A stretch of DNA of 64,000 nucleotides, taken from the NCBI RefSeq assembly GCF_001657485.1, contig NZ_LXFU01000027.1:258360-322359 (forward strand). The letters run 5' to 3'. The position numbers and the translations under genes were made by a program. Positions 54,691-64,000 of the stretch are shown piece by piece. Position 1 is the first letter of the stretch. Every line of letters begins with the position of its first letter. The DNA is from Rhizobium sp. WYCCWR10014. Lineage in GTDB: Bacteria > Pseudomonadota > Alphaproteobacteria > Rhizobiales > Rhizobiaceae. The notes beneath the pieces are model-generated. The model saw nothing but the letters and a program-made list of their open reading frames with translations. It searched no databases and was not told the origin of the DNA.

Positions 54691-55668
54691 TTATCGTCGG
54701 CAGGCGGCCGTCATGGCCGCGTCGCCTATGCAGTCAGGCGAAGGCACGGTGACGCCGATCGCCCTTACCGATTGTTCGATTGGCGCAGCGGCCGCAGCCG
54801 GCCTTGCGCTCGTCTGTGGCGCCTCGCCCGGCAGCGGCACGCGCGGGCCGATGGGTGCCGGCACCGCTGCGACGCCTTGAGCCGGTTGCGCGGCCGAGGC
54901 GCTGCGAACGGCGGCGCGCGGCCGGGTGACAATGGCAGGCGCCGGCTCGTAGCCGATCGGCATCGGGCTGGCGCGATAACCGCCCTCGTCGGGATAGATC
55001 GGCGCGCCGGTGCGCCCGAGTGCAGCATCGGCGGGCGGCGGATTGCCGTAAGGATTCCAGACCTCGCCGTCGAAGGTGCCGGTGACGGTGTAGCCATAGA
55101 CGATGCCGAGCAGCTGGCGCTCGCTCGCCCTCGCATCGCAAAGGCGCAGGCGCAGCTGGATCATGCCGAAATTACGCGCCTGGGTATTGGCGTTGGTGCT
55201 CGAGCGGATCTGCTGCCAGGCATAGACGCAGGTGTCGCCGGCACGGCTTCGGCCGGAGGCATAGCCGAAAGGGCCATAGGCGTTCTGCAGAAAGGTCGCT
55301 GACGTCGCCATCGGCACGCCGGGGGCCGAACGGGCCACCTCGCGGGCAATGCCGCTCTCATTGATCTTGCTGAAGCCGGCATTGCCGGCGCCGGGATTGG
55401 CCCCCGACGCGCCGAAGAACTGGATCTTCAGGGAATTCTGACCGGGCACGGAGGATGACGTAAACAGCGAGATCGTCTGCTCGACGCCGTTGCCGCGCTT
55501 GCGCTCGACGACGCTGACGATCGACGGGCCGCCCGGCGGCGGCAGCACCAGCGCCTTTTCAGGCGCCACGGTTTCCGGCGCGGAAGGCTGGCGCACACTG
55601 CCCGTCGATGAGCAGCCGGCCATCATGCCCGCCACGGCCACCAGCAATATCGTCTTTAGCAAGCGCAT
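54691..55668 (-). CDS. bcsN: Cellulose biosynthesis lipoprotein BcsN
   Basis: 325 residues. A lipobox (MMAGC near residues 15-19) follows the N-terminal signal. The body includes GQNSLKIQFFGASGANPG and RSRAGDTCVYAWQQIRS, characteristic of the BcsN family found in alpha-proteobacterial (type III) bcs operons. The C-terminal third is proline/alanine-rich. It starts the operon, 58 bases before bcsA. The molecular role is not known. Confidence 0.88.
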   Translation of the reverse strand: MRLLKTILLVAVAGMMAGCSSTGSVRQPSAPETVAPEKALVLPPPGGPSIVSVVERKRGNGVEQTISLFTSSSVPGQNSLKIQFFGASGANPGAGNAGFSKINESGIAREVARSAPGVPMATSATFLQNAYGPFGYASGRSRAGDTCVYAWQQIRSSTNANTQARNFGMIQLRLRLCDARASERQLLGIVYGYTVTGTFDGEVWNPYGNPPPADAALGRTGAPIYPDEGGYRASPMPIGYEPAPAIVTRPRAAVRSASAAQPAQGVAAVPAPIGPRVPLPGEAPQTSARPAAAAAPIEQSVRAIGVTVPSPDCIGDAAMTAACRR

Positions 55669-55993
55669 ATGTCGAGCCGCCGCAATCGTCTTTCTAGAGA
55701 TCCATTCGCAAGCCGAAACGCGAGGGATCGTCGAATCAACGACCGGTTGGTCGTCCGTTCAGAATAAACGTCCAACATGGTTAGCGAAAAGTAAACAAGC
55801 GAGCTCTAACATCCCCATCTGCACTCTTTTCCAACGCTGTTCAGACGGCTCAACCGTATGATGTAAAAATTAATTTAGTAACAACTTAAATGCTCTCATT
55901 GCGTCTGTTACCGCTGTCGCGAAAAGCCCGCGGGGAACTATGCCGCATGGCCCGCGTTGCCTTGGTGTCTCAGGTAGGAAAAGGAGAAATCCC
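55669..55993. other. Divergent promoter region of the bcs operon
   Basis: 325 bases between bcsN and the DUF1236 gene, which point away from each other. The 55740-55890 part is AT-rich and presumably holds both promoters. I see no clear operator, RNA gene or reading frame. Confidence 0.5.
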
Positions 55994-56308
55994 ATGCGCA
56001 AGACCATGCTGGCTGCGGCCGCCATGCTGACCATCAGCTCTGCCGCCTTCGCGCAGAGCACCGTCATCGTCACAGATCCCGCACCGACCGGCTCCGTCGT
56101 ATTGCCCGGCGAGGTGCGCACCTATGTGATGGAGCAAAACACACCTTCTGTCGTCTATGATGGCGATATCGCGGTCGGCGCGACGCTGCCCGATACCGTC
56201 GAAGTGCACACCGTGCCTGACGTCGACGGCTATGGCTATACAGTCGTCAATGAGCGGCGCGTGATCGTCGAGCCGAAAACCCACCGCGTCATCCAGGTCC
56301 TGGAATAA
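55994..56308 (+). CDS. DUF1236 secreted protein
   Basis: 104 residues from the ATG at 55994, with AAGGAG seven bases upstream. A signal peptide ends AAFAQ. The mature part carries the DUF1236 pattern: PSVVYDGDIAVGATLPDTVEVHTVPDVDGYGYTVVNERRVIVEPKTHRVIQVLE. Members are periplasmic proteins of unknown function, common in rhizobia. It is convergent with the hybrid kinase gene, 40 bases apart. Confidence 0.88.
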   Translation: MRKTMLAAAAMLTISSAAFAQSTVIVTDPAPTGSVVLPGEVRTYVMEQNTPSVVYDGDIAVGATLPDTVEVHTVPDVDGYGYTVVNERRVIVEPKTHRVIQVLE

Positions 56309-56348
56309 CGCGGGTCAAAAATTGCGGACGTGCGGCCGTATTCCGGCT

Positions 56349-57995
56349 TCACGTCCGCTCGTCTCCCACCCTCACCGCGACATTCAGAAGTTCGCGGATC
56401 TTATGAGCGAGCTGTTCCAGGCTGAAGGGCTTGGCGAGCAGGGAAACGCCGTGATCGAGCACGCCATTATGGACAATGGCATTGCGGGTGTAGCCCGTCG
56501 TGTAGAGGATCCGGATTGCCGGCCACTTTTCCTGGACGATATCGGCAAGCTGGCGGCCGCTCATCTGCGGCATGACGATATCGGTGAAGATCAGGTCGAC
56601 TGCCGAATTCTGCTCGAGAAGCATAAGAGCCTCCATACCGCTAGCCGCCTGCAATACGGTGTAACCGAGTTCATGCAGGCTTTCGGCAGTCATGGTGCGG
56701 ACGTTCTCATCGTCCTCCACCACCAGGATCGTATCTTTGACGCTGCCCTGAGGAAGCGGCTGGGCGCCGGCGACATTCAACCGGGCATCCGCCGTGCCGA
56801 CATGACGGGGAAGATAGATCTTCAACGTCGTGCCCCTGTCTATCTCTGAATAGATCTTGATGTGGCCGCCGCTCTGCTTGATGTAGCCATAGACTTGGCT
56901 GAGGCCGAGACCGGTGCCTTTGCCGGGTCCCTTGGTCGTATAGAACGGGTCGAAGGCGCGTTCGACCACCTCCGGCGACATGCCGGTGCCGGTGTCAGTC
57001 ATGCTGACCATCACATATTGACCTGCCTCGACCTCCGAATGCATGCGCGAATATCGCTCGTCGAGTTCGGTATTGGCGGTCTCGATCGTCAGATTTCCGC
57101 CGCCTGGCATGGCATCGCGAGCATTGACGGCAAGGTTCAGGATGGCATTCTCGAGCTGGCTCAAATCGGCAAAGCTCGGCCAGAGACCGCCGGCAAGCAC
57201 GGTCTCGATCCGGATGTGCTCGCCCAGCGTGCGCCGCAGCAGCTCCGACATGCCGCCGACCAGCTTATTGAGGTCGATCACCTCCGGGGCGAGCGGCTGC
57301 TGGCGCGAGAAGGCGAGAAGACGCGCGGTCAGCACCGCCGCTCTCTGCGCACCATCTCTGGCGTTCTGGATGGAGTGTAGCAGGCGGGGATCCTCGCTGC
57401 CGCTCAGGCGCCGCTGGGCGAGATCGAGATTGCCGATGATGATCGCCAGCATATTGTTGAAATCATGGGCGACGCCGCCGGTCAGCTGGCCGATCGTTTC
57501 CATCTTCTGCAGCTGGCGGACCTGCGCCTGAGCGGCGGCATTCTCTTCCATCTCATGCCTGAGCTCGGCAGTGCGCTGGGCCACTGTCTGTTCGAGGCGC
57601 GTGTTGAAGCTGGCGAGCTCGCTGCGAAGGCGGCTCTGCCTGCCATGGGCGATGATGATCATCTCCATCAGGCCGACGATGATCACGGCATTGATGAGAT
57701 AGGTGGAAAGGCCGACCCATTGGCCGGCGCTGGCCGGCCAGAAAACATTGTGCGGCTCGACGAAAAACTGCTGGACAATGAAACCGGCAACCAATGTCGC
57801 GACAAAGCCCGGCCCGGCGCCGCCTATGAAACTCGCGAGCAATATCGCCGGAAGGAAGCTCAGGAAGGGAAATCCGGAGAGAGTGTCGCTGGCCGCAAGC
57901 CTCAGAAGAAACGTCAGGCCCACGAAGGCAATGGCCAGCGGATATGTATAACCCGGCCTGTGACGCAGCCAATCCGTGGCACTCAGCAAATCCAT
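56349..57995 (-). CDS. Hybrid sensor histidine kinase (DUF4118-like membrane sensor)
   Basis: 548 residues from the ATG at 57995, with AAGGGG six bases upstream; the longer reading runs into noncoding DNA. Four N-terminal transmembrane helices of the DUF4118/KdpD type are followed by a coiled coil and the HisKA domain with the phospho-acceptor HDFNN. The HATPase N, G1 and G2 boxes (NLAVNARDAM, DTGTGM, GKGTGLGLS) follow. A C-terminal receiver has the phospho-aspartate in FTDIVMPQMSG. Internal phosphotransfer is expected. The input signal is unknown. Confidence 0.93.
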   Translation of the reverse strand: MDLLSATDWLRHRPGYTYPLAIAFVGLTFLLRLAASDTLSGFPFLSFLPAILLASFIGGAGPGFVATLVAGFIVQQFFVEPHNVFWPASAGQWVGLSTYLINAVIIVGLMEMIIIAHGRQSRLRSELASFNTRLEQTVAQRTAELRHEMEENAAAQAQVRQLQKMETIGQLTGGVAHDFNNMLAIIIGNLDLAQRRLSGSEDPRLLHSIQNARDGAQRAAVLTARLLAFSRQQPLAPEVIDLNKLVGGMSELLRRTLGEHIRIETVLAGGLWPSFADLSQLENAILNLAVNARDAMPGGGNLTIETANTELDERYSRMHSEVEAGQYVMVSMTDTGTGMSPEVVERAFDPFYTTKGPGKGTGLGLSQVYGYIKQSGGHIKIYSEIDRGTTLKIYLPRHVGTADARLNVAGAQPLPQGSVKDTILVVEDDENVRTMTAESLHELGYTVLQAASGMEALMLLEQNSAVDLIFTDIVMPQMSGRQLADIVQEKWPAIRILYTTGYTRNAIVHNGVLDHGVSLLAKPFSLEQLAHKIRELLNVAVRVGDERT

Positions 57996-58230
57996 TCGAC
58001 ACCCCTTCTTGCATCTTTTCGAGAGCCGAAAAAGACGCTGCAACACTTTGAATTGCTGCATAATTTTTTCGATAAATCGATTCCGATTTATGGAGTTATG
58101 CAGGAGCCGTTGCGGAGACGGCATTCCAGCTTTTGCACATCGAATTTCAACCGGCAATATGCTGTTTCTCGCACTGCCGGCCATGACGTCTTGACGAGCC
58201 GTGCAAGCAGTCCACATAAACCTCCATGCC

Positions 58231-58337
58231 TAAAGCGTGTCGCAATCTTTCAGATTCGCTCCTTGCGCTTTAGGTCTTTGTTTTTACGCATGTCGTTATC
58301 GCAAAACCGCGGCACACTTTTGCGCGACATGTTTTAG
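58231..58337. repeat. RIME element, copy C
   Basis: A 107-base copy beginning TAAAGCGTGTCGCAATC and ending GCGCGACATGTTTTAG, close to the 108-base length described for RIME1. It lies between the divergent hybrid kinase and receiver genes, just before the ribosome-binding site of the receiver gene. Confidence 0.87.
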
Positions 58338-58351
58338 CAAGGGGGCAATGG

Positions 58352-58711
58352 GTGGACCGGATCATGAAAGACATATTCATCGTCGAAGACGACGCGCTGA
58401 TTGCCATGCTGCTCGAGGACATGCTCGCCGATCTGGGCTACCGGGTCTGCGCCAGCGCGCCCGACCTGGAACGGGCGCTGACAGCCGCCAGGGATACGGA
58501 GTTCGATGCTGCCATACTCGATGTCTCGCTTGCCGGGCAGAGTTCGCTGCCGGTCGCAAAGCTGCTCGACGAACGCGGAAAACCCTATCTCTATGCGACG
58601 GGATACGGCACGCCGCCTGATGGCAGCAGCCCAAGCACGCTGCCCGTGCTGCAAAAACCCTTCCAGCTCAGCGAACTCGAACAGGCAATGAAGCGGCTTA
58701 CCGAAGCCTGA
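58352..58711 (+). CDS. Stand-alone response regulator receiver
   Basis: 119 residues from a GTG with AAGGGGG upstream; an ATG four codons later is possible. A single receiver domain: acidic pocket FIVEDDALIAMLLEDML, phospho-aspartate in FDAAILDVSLAGQSS and the lysine in PVLQKPFQLSEL. No output domain is attached. It is similar to rhizobial single-domain receivers that act as phosphate sinks or relays. The divergent hybrid kinase is a natural partner candidate. Confidence 0.9.
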   Translation: MDRIMKDIFIVEDDALIAMLLEDMLADLGYRVCASAPDLERALTAARDTEFDAAILDVSLAGQSSLPVAKLLDERGKPYLYATGYGTPPDGSSPSTLPVLQKPFQLSELEQAMKRLTEA

Positions 58712-58720
58712 CTTTCCTGT

Positions 58721-59260
58721 TCAGCGTACCTGATCGAGCAGGCGCTTGCATTCCAGGAGGTCGTAAAGCGCCTCCTGCAGCAACGCCCTGTCTTCCTTGC
58801 CAACGCTCGATTTGCCGATCGAGACTTCCTGCTCGTCGTCTCCGGCGACAAAATTGAAGAACCGGCGGGTGATCGGCGGCTTGGCGCGGCCGACGATCTG
58901 GTCTTCATCGGCCATGCCGACGCGCGGCTCCCCTGCACCCATGTCCTGCACGCCCGACGCGAGCGCCTCGACGCTGGCGAGATCGCCATGACCGACCGAT
59001 ATGACGAACTTGTTGCCGTTGGTCTTCAGAAGCTTCTGCACACCCTTGATCGTATAGCCATGATCATAGAGCAAATGCCGGATTCCCTTGAGGAGATCGA
59101 CGTCCTCCGGCCGATAGTAGCGACGGCCGCCGCCGCGCTTCATCGGCTTTATCTGGGGAAAACGGGTCTCCCAGAAGCGCAGCACATGCTGCGGCAGATC
59201 AAGATCGTCTGCGACTTCGCTGATGGTGCGAAAGGCATCGGGGCTCTTGTCCAACGTCAT
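58721..59260 (-). CDS. MerR-family transcriptional regulator
   Basis: 179 residues. The MerR winged helix reads [67 protein letters not shown]. The C-terminal part is acidic with no metal-binding cysteines. This gene directly follows ihfA in most alpha-proteobacteria as the last member of the plsX-fabH-ihfA group. The 151-base gap contains the ihfA terminator, so expression may be mainly separate. Targets are unknown. Confidence 0.92.
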   Translation of the reverse strand: MTLDKSPDAFRTISEVADDLDLPQHVLRFWETRFPQIKPMKRGGGRRYYRPEDVDLLKGIRHLLYDHGYTIKGVQKLLKTNGNKFVISVGHGDLASVEALASGVQDMGAGEPRVGMADEDQIVGRAKPPITRRFFNFVAGDDEQEVSIGKSSVGKEDRALLQEALYDLLECKRLLDQVR

Positions 59261-59376
59261 GCTGCTACGCGACCTCGCGGCTCGATCCTACGGCGACTCA
59301 TCATATTTCAACGGTTTGGCGCCGACAATTCAAGTCATGTCTTGACGTTGCGCACAAGGATGGAGAGCGCGAGAGA

Positions 59377-59400
59377 GAAAAAAAGCCGTTTCCGAAACGG
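59377..59400 (-). terminator. Intrinsic terminator of ihfA
   Basis: CCGTTTC and GAAACGG pair around one base (59386-59400) and are followed on the minus strand by CTTTTTTT. It lies 12 bases downstream of the ihfA stop. Confidence 0.75.
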
Positions 59401-59411
59401 GAAGCCGATTA

Positions 59412-59750
59412 TCAGGGAGCCGGATTCACCGGCTTCAGCTTGATCTTGCGAGCGACATGCGATTTGAGGATGCGAGTCTTCAACACGTTCGACGCCTTGA
59501 AGGTCATGACCCGGCGGGGGGAAATCGGAACCTCCTCGCCGGTCTTCGGGTTGCGGCCGATCCGCTCGTTCTTGTCGCGCACCTGGAAGGTGGCGAAGGA
59601 GGAAAGCTTGACGGTTTCGCCACGGACGATGGCGTTGCAGATCTCGTCGATGACGGTTTCCACAAGTTCGGCAGATTCGGTGCGGGAAAGCCCAACCTTT
59701 CGGAAAACGGATTCCGCCAGGTCTGCTCGCGTCACTGTTTTTCCGGTCAT
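59412..59750 (-). CDS. ihfA: Integration host factor subunit alpha
   Basis: 112 residues from the ATG at 59750 ([16 protein letters not shown]). It belongs to the IHF/HU fold. The IHF-type arm [23 protein letters not shown] distinguishes it from HU. It pairs with IHF-beta to bend DNA sharply at specific sites. It follows fabH by 104 bases in the conserved alpha-proteobacterial order. Confidence 0.96.
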   Translation of the reverse strand: MTGKTVTRADLAESVFRKVGLSRTESAELVETVIDEICNAIVRGETVKLSSFATFQVRDKNERIGRNPKTGEEVPISPRRVMTFKASNVLKTRILKSHVARKIKLKPVNPAP

Positions 59751-59854
59751 GGTTTCCCCGCCCATACAAATATTTTGTGAAATCGCACGAAGAGTATTTG
59801 TCTTGCGCCTTACGGTCAAGCTCTTGTTCGCCGCCAGTTTTTTAGGATTCGTGC

Positions 59855-60850
59855 CTACCAGCGCAGCAGAACCGCACCCCAGGTAAAGCCGCCACCCATC
59901 GCTTCGAGCATCACCAGGTCGCCCTTCTTGATGCGGCCGTCGCCGGCAGCGGTCGCAAGTGCCAACGGGATCGAGGCAGCCGACGTATTGCCGTGCAGGT
60001 CGACGGTGATGACGACCTTCGCGGCATCGATGTTCAGCTTCTTCGCCGAACCGTCGATGATGCGGCGATTGGCCTGGTGCGGCACCAGCCAGTCGAGGTC
60101 ATCGGCGGTGGTGCCGGTCGAATCGAATGCCGCCTGGATAACGTCGGTGATCATGCCAACGGCGTATTTGAAGACCTCGCGGCCTTCCATGCGCAGCTTG
60201 CCGACAGTGCCCGTCGTCGACGGTCCGCCGTCAACATAGAGCTTTTCCTTGTGCGAGCCGTCGGAACGCAGATGTGCGGTCAGCACGCCGCGATCGGCAA
60301 CGGTGCCCTCGCCTTCGGTCGCTTCGAGTATGATCGCGCCGGCGCCGTCGCCGAAAAGCACGCAGGTGGTGCGGTCGTTCCAGTCGAGAATGCGCGAAAA
60401 AGTTTCGGCGCCGATGACGAGAACGCGCTTGGCAAGCCCGCCGCGGATATAGGCATCCGCGGTCGTCACCGCATAGACGAAGCCGGTGCAGACGGCCTGG
60501 ACGTCGAAGGCGAAGCCGTGGTTCATGCCGAGGCGGTTCTGGATGTTGACCGACGTGGCCGGAAACGTGTTGTCCGGCGTCGAGGTGGCACAGATGACCA
60601 GATCGATATCGGCAGGCGTCAGGCCGCCATTGGCAAGCGCGGCGCGCGCGGCGGCCTCGCCCAACGACGCCGTCGTTTCGTCATCGCCGGCGACATAACG
60701 CTGGCGGATGCCGGTGCGCTGGACGATCCATTCGTCCGATGTGTCGACGATGGCCTCCATGTCACGATTGGTCATCACGCGCTTCGGAAGTGCGGCTCCG
60801 AACCCGCGAACCACTGAACGGATCATCTTTGATTGAACCCCATCGCTCAT
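59855..60850 (-). CDS. fabH: Beta-ketoacyl-ACP synthase III
   Basis: 331 residues, with the ATG at 60850 overlapping the plsX stop codon (ATGA); an internal ATG at 60826 would give the commoner [10 protein letters not shown] start. It condenses acetyl-CoA with malonyl-ACP to begin fatty-acid synthesis. The catalytic triad is present: cysteine in [12 protein letters not shown], histidine in PHQANRRI and asparagine in LHGNTSAAS. Confidence 0.97.
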   Translation of the reverse strand: MSDGVQSKMIRSVVRGFGAALPKRVMTNRDMEAIVDTSDEWIVQRTGIRQRYVAGDDETTASLGEAAARAALANGGLTPADIDLVICATSTPDNTFPATSVNIQNRLGMNHGFAFDVQAVCTGFVYAVTTADAYIRGGLAKRVLVIGAETFSRILDWNDRTTCVLFGDGAGAIILEATEGEGTVADRGVLTAHLRSDGSHKEKLYVDGGPSTTGTVGKLRMEGREVFKYAVGMITDVIQAAFDSTGTTADDLDWLVPHQANRRIIDGSAKKLNIDAAKVVITVDLHGNTSAASIPLALATAAGDGRIKKGDLVMLEAMGGGFTWGAVLLRW

Positions 60851-61893
60851 GCCGCTTCCGGGCCCATCGGGGGCAGCCGCTTGGCATGATATTTCTTAAG
60901 ATCGTTTTCTATTTTCTGATTGAGGCCGTTCTTGGCCATGTCGTAGCCGACTTCGATGGCGGCTGCGATGCCTTCGGCATTCGCCCCGCCATGGCTCTTG
61001 ATGACGATGCCGTTCAGGCCGAGAAACACGCCGCCATTGACCTTGCTCGGATCGAGCTTCTCGCGAAGCATGTCGAAGGCGCTTTTGGCGAAGAGGTAGC
61101 CGATGCGGGCAAGCAGCGTGCGCGACATGGCGGCACGCAGATATTCGCCGATCTGCTTTGCGGTGCCTTCGGCGGTCTTAAGCGCAATGTTGCCGGAAAA
61201 TCCTTCGGTGACGACGACGTCGACCGTGCCCTTGCCAAGGTCGTTGCCCTCGACGAAGCCGGAATATTCGAGCGAATCAATGTTCGCCTCGCGCAACAGC
61301 CGGCCGGCCTCCTTGACCTCCTCCTGGCCTTTCATCTCCTCGACGCCGACGTTGAGAAGGCCGACCGTCGGACGTTCGACCTCGAAAAGCGCGCGCGCCA
61401 TGGCGCCGCCCATCAGGGCAAAATCCATCAGCTGCTGCGCGTCGGCGCCGATCGTCGCGCCGACATCGAGCACGATGCTCTCACCCTTCAACGTCGGCCA
61501 GATCGCGGCAATCGCCGGACGCTCGATATTGGCCATGGTCCGCAGACAGAACTTCGCCATCGCCATCAGTGCGCCGGTATTGCCGGCCGAGACCGCGACA
61601 TCAGCGTCACCCGTCTTCACTGCCTCGATCGAGCGCCACATGGTGGAGATGTAGCGGCCACGGCGCAGCGCCTGGCTCGGCTTCTCATCCATGGCGACGG
61701 CAAGCTCGCAGTCGTGAAAGATCGATTTTTCCTTGAGTTTCGGAAACTTGGCTAGAACCGGATCGCACTGTTCCTTGAGACCATAGAAGACGAAGGAAAT
61801 ATCCGGATGCCGATCCAACGCCTTGGCGGCGCCGGGAATGACAACCTGGGGACCAAAGTCGCCACCCATGAGGTCGAGAGATATTCTGATCAC
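60847..61893 (-). CDS. plsX: Phosphate acyltransferase PlsX
   Basis: About 348 residues from a GTG at 61893 (reads [15 protein letters not shown] after initiation); a longer ATG reading to 61977 is less likely. It makes acyl-phosphate from acyl-ACP for phospholipid synthesis. Motifs: [48 protein letters not shown] and the C-terminal [22 protein letters not shown]. It is translationally coupled to fabH. Confidence 0.97.
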   Translation of the reverse strand: MIRISLDLMGGDFGPQVVIPGAAKALDRHPDISFVFYGLKEQCDPVLAKFPKLKEKSIFHDCELAVAMDEKPSQALRRGRYISTMWRSIEAVKTGDADVAVSAGNTGALMAMAKFCLRTMANIERPAIAAIWPTLKGESIVLDVGATIGADAQQLMDFALMGGAMARALFEVERPTVGLLNVGVEEMKGQEEVKEAGRLLREANIDSLEYSGFVEGNDLGKGTVDVVVTEGFSGNIALKTAEGTAKQIGEYLRAAMSRTLLARIGYLFAKSAFDMLREKLDPSKVNGGVFLGLNGIVIKSHGGANAEGIAAAIEVGYDMAKNGLNQKIENDLKKYHAKRLPPMGPEAA

Positions 61894-61991
61894 GCGTCCC
61901 TGATCCTTCTTTTCGCCGAGGGCGAAATTTCGGCCAAAATACCGGTTTTCGCGTCGCTTACAACTGAATTGTGTCAAATGCCAGAGGGGCT

Positions 61992-62546
61992 TCAGTCCTT
62001 TTTCCAGTCCTTGAGGGCTGCGAAAGCCGAGGGCTTTTTATCGTCCTCGCCGCTGTCTTCGACATGGCCGGCGAATTCGATACCCTGCTTGCGCGGATAG
62101 GGATCGATTGCCAGAGCGGCGAATTCTGCAACCACCTCGCCGGCGTCGATCGTATCGCCGACAAAGGTCTCGGGCAGATCAGGACCGTCGGGATCGAGCA
62201 GCATCTCGCCGGCGTCATTGCCGGCCTGACGGGCAAGCTTGGAACCCTCCGGCACGAAGATCTGCTCGAAGCTCTCGTCGATGGCGGATTCGACGGGTTC
62301 CAGCGTCACGACGCAGGACTGGACGATCCTCGCCTGCACGCGGCCCTTGATGCGCACGCCGTCGCGCTTCCAGCGGGCAATCTGCAGATCGGCGCTGAGA
62401 TCGTCGACGGAGACGACGTTCCAGGTCTCGGCAAGCGCCTTCAGTTCGCTGGTGTCGGCTTCGACATGGACCTCGACGGGGTTGGCCGAGATGTGGCCGA
62501 CCTTGACTTGATAGGAGAAGGGAACATCGTCCCGAGCGTTCTTCAT
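61992..62546 (-). CDS. YceD/DUF177 family protein
   Basis: 184 residues from the second of two ATGs, which has AGGAGG at a good distance. The DUF177 pattern is visible with [24 protein letters not shown] and [27 protein letters not shown]. In bacteria this protein is linked to 23S rRNA accumulation and is usually followed by rpmF or plsX. Here plsX follows after 98 bases. It is 11 bases downstream of the bc1 chaperone gene. Confidence 0.88.
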   Translation of the reverse strand: MKNARDDVPFSYQVKVGHISANPVEVHVEADTSELKALAETWNVVSVDDLSADLQIARWKRDGVRIKGRVQARIVQSCVVTLEPVESAIDESFEQIFVPEGSKLARQAGNDAGEMLLDPDGPDLPETFVGDTIDAGEVVAEFAALAIDPYPRKQGIEFAGHVEDSGEDDKKPSAFAALKDWKKD

Positions 62547-62557
62547 CATTTCCTCCT

Positions 62558-63106
62558 TCAAGCGACCGGTGGGCAGGCGACCGCCGGGAGCGTTGCCGAA
62601 CCGGTGGTGATCACCTCTTCGGGGACGGCGGACAGATGCGATTCTGCGGCCATCATCCATCCGGCGAGGCCGGTCATATCGGCAGGCGCCGAGGTTTCGG
62701 GGTAGATATTGCGCTGAAGGGCGACAGCGAGGGCTTCGGCATCGCCTGTGTCCATTGCCTTCGAATAGGCTTCAAGCCGGCCGTAAAACATACCGGCAAG
62801 CTTCTTCATGCGCTTCGGCACGCTGTTGTCGCCGATGCCGAGTTCGCGGATCGAATAGTCGATATCCTGGAAGAAAGCGTCGACGATCTCCTGGGCGATC
62901 TCCTGGCCACTGGTGGCGGAAGCACGGGTGCGGCGAAAAAACAGAATCATGGCGATCGACAGCATCTCGAAACGGCCCATGACCGTATCCGGCACATTGA
63001 GCCGCTCGTAGAGTTCCGGCATGCGCGCGGCGGCCGCTAACGCCGCATATTGCCTGTCGACGATCGCCTGATTGTTGTTTTTCTTGCGGAAGAGCCCGAA
63101 GATCAT
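62558..63106 (-). CDS. Ubiquinol-cytochrome c chaperone (CBP3-like)
   Basis: 182 residues from the ATG at 63106. The CBP3 family segment includes YERLNVPDTVMGRFEMLSIAMILFFRR, then GQEIAQEIVDAFFQDIDYSIRELGIGDNSVPKRMKKLAGMFYGRLEAY. In mitochondria the homologue assists cytochrome b assembly of complex III. It is the first gene of the run leading to yceD-plsX-fabH and is divergent from bamE. Confidence 0.9.
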   Translation of the reverse strand: MIFGLFRKKNNNQAIVDRQYAALAAAARMPELYERLNVPDTVMGRFEMLSIAMILFFRRTRASATSGQEIAQEIVDAFFQDIDYSIRELGIGDNSVPKRMKKLAGMFYGRLEAYSKAMDTGDAEALAVALQRNIYPETSAPADMTGLAGWMMAAESHLSAVPEEVITTGSATLPAVACPPVA

Positions 63107-63351
63107 TGTTTTTTCCGGAAATGACTCATTCTTCATGCCGCCTGGCGTCTGGCCTTGTTGCATGATTTCGAAAGCTGGTTTACCGAAGCAGGCGCGAATT
63201 GCAATGCCGATCATGGCCAGTTTCGGGACGACGCCTTCGATGCGTCAGCGAAGCGAATTCGGGAAATTCGACCCGGAATGGCCACAATGGTTTTGCAGGA
63301 GGTAAAGCGTGCAAGGCCCCAAATGGCTGCTATCGACACTCAAGGGAGTAG

Positions 63352-63885
63352 ATGTCGTTGAATAAACGGTATTTCAAGTCTGATGTGAAATTCTTCAGCA
63401 GTGCGGCCATTGCCTTCATAATCGCCTCCACCACCGCTCTTTCGGGTTGCCAGACCAGCACCGTGCTCAATGGTGGCTACGTCGCCGACCAGCAGTCGCT
63501 GAACCTCGTTCCGGAAGGTTCCAGCCGCGAGCAGGTGCTGCTTTCGCTCGGCACCCCGTCGACGACGGCGACCTTCGACGGCGAAGTCTTCTATTACATC
63601 TCGCAGCGGCGCACGCGTGCGGTCGCCTTCCAGAAACTGAAGGTCGTCGATCAGAGCGTTCTGGCGATCTATTTTGACAAGGACGGCATCGTCAGCCGCC
63701 GCGCCAACTATGCGCTGCAGGACGGCAAGGTGTTCGATACGATCGGACGCGTCACGCCGACCGGCGGCAAGGAACTCACCTTCCTGCAACAGATGCTTTC
63801 CGGCGGCAGCGCCGCGAGTGCCGCCCGCAGCCTGTTCGGCGGTGGCGCCGGCGGCACGCCGCAGAACCCAAGCAGCCTGCGCTGA
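63352..63885 (+). CDS. bamE: Outer membrane protein assembly factor BamE
   Basis: 177 residues from an ATG with AAGGGAG upstream. The lipobox TALSGC at residues 28-33 marks an outer-membrane lipoprotein. The SmpA/OmlA fold is shown by NLVPEGSSREQVLLSLGTPSTTATFDGEVFYYISQ and AIYFDKDGIV. It belongs to the BAM complex that inserts beta-barrels. A low-complexity glycine/serine tail follows. It stands alone, divergent from the CBP3 gene. Confidence 0.92.
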   Translation: MSLNKRYFKSDVKFFSSAAIAFIIASTTALSGCQTSTVLNGGYVADQQSLNLVPEGSSREQVLLSLGTPSTTATFDGEVFYYISQRRTRAVAFQKLKVVDQSVLAIYFDKDGIVSRRANYALQDGKVFDTIGRVTPTGGKELTFLQQMLSGGSAASAARSLFGGGAGGTPQNPSSLR

Positions 63886-63919
63886 TCGGACACGCCCCAC
63901 ACGAAAAACCCGCCGGATC

Positions 63920-64000
63920 TGAACTGACCCCAATAAGTTGGACGGTTTAAAGGCTGGTTAGATTTAAGGGCTGAGTTCTGTATTGCACAGGGCTCAGCCC
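63920..64000. mobile_element. Left end of an IS3-type insertion sequence (cut by window)
   Basis: TGAACTGACCCCAATAAG begins at 63920 and resembles terminal inverted repeats of IS3-family elements of the IS150/IS51 kind. Downstream, GGGCTGAG and CTCAGCCC form a hairpin (63968-64000), a common feature near such ends. Transposase genes would lie beyond the window. Confidence 0.65.

Overview
This is a chromosomal segment of an alpha-proteobacterium of the Rhizobium leguminosarum / R. etli type. The call rests on the high-GC coding style, three copies of a roughly 100-bp palindromic element matching the Rhizobium RIME family, a rhizobial cellulose operon containing bcsN, the small domain families DUF1127, DUF982, DUF1236 and DUF2842, and the order yceD-plsX-fabH-ihfA-merR. 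No phage, CRISPR array or rRNA operon is present. One tRNA gene (Pro, GGG) is present, and the right edge enters an IS3-type insertion sequence.

Layout. 1-5.5 kb: protein quality control and nucleoid (hupB, lon, clpX, clpP, all minus). 5.9-8.5 kb: a membrane diguanylate cyclase and a cytochrome P450. 8.6-12.5 kb: pstSCAB phosphate transporter behind a Pho box, without phoU or phoB. 12.7-21.2 kb: a CHASE4-like GGDEF-EAL protein, metY plus a cupin, a CoA-binding protein, an EamA exporter, a crotonase-fold protein lacking both usual catalytic glutamates, a DUF1127 protein and a LysR regulator. 21.5-28.6 kb: rplM-rpsI, a CmlA/FloR-like drug exporter, an agmatinase, argC, a TSUP permease, ctaA and a DUF2842 protein.

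28.8-37.0 kb: a surface polysaccharide cluster. It has a CelD-type acetyltransferase, a Wzz/Wzc-like protein with a degenerate kinase domain, a short Wza-like lipoprotein, a glycosyltransferase, a WcaJ-like initiating transferase and a Wzy-like polymerase. The content resembles the upp/gms attachment-polysaccharide loci of Agrobacterium and Rhizobium. 37.1-44.8 kb: a variable stretch with a sugar ABC transporter lacking its ATPase, a GNAT enzyme, a ROK regulator, several small genes, a four-copy 17-bp tandem repeat and an AT-rich patch. 44.8-46.5 kb: a methyltransferase, tRNA-Pro and a HAD phosphatase. 46.6-55.7 kb: the cellulose operon bcsN-bcsA-bcsB-bcsZ-TPR gene, with overlapping genes and a c-di-GMP-responsive PilZ domain in BcsA. 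56-59 kb: a hybrid histidine kinase, a lone receiver and a MerR regulator. 59.4-63.9 kb: ihfA, fabH, plsX, yceD, a cytochrome bc1 assembly chaperone and bamE.

The genes suggest a surface-attachment region: two polysaccharide systems, with c-di-GMP enzymes and a phosphate transporter in the same window. The most notable find lies just upstream of the CmlA/FloR-like exporter. It is a 9-codon reading frame whose product (MGTTKSADK) closely resembles the drug-sensing cmlA leader peptide (MSTSKNADK as I recall it). Two mutually exclusive RNA stems follow it. This looks like a chromosomal translational-attenuation switch for antibiotic-inducible efflux.
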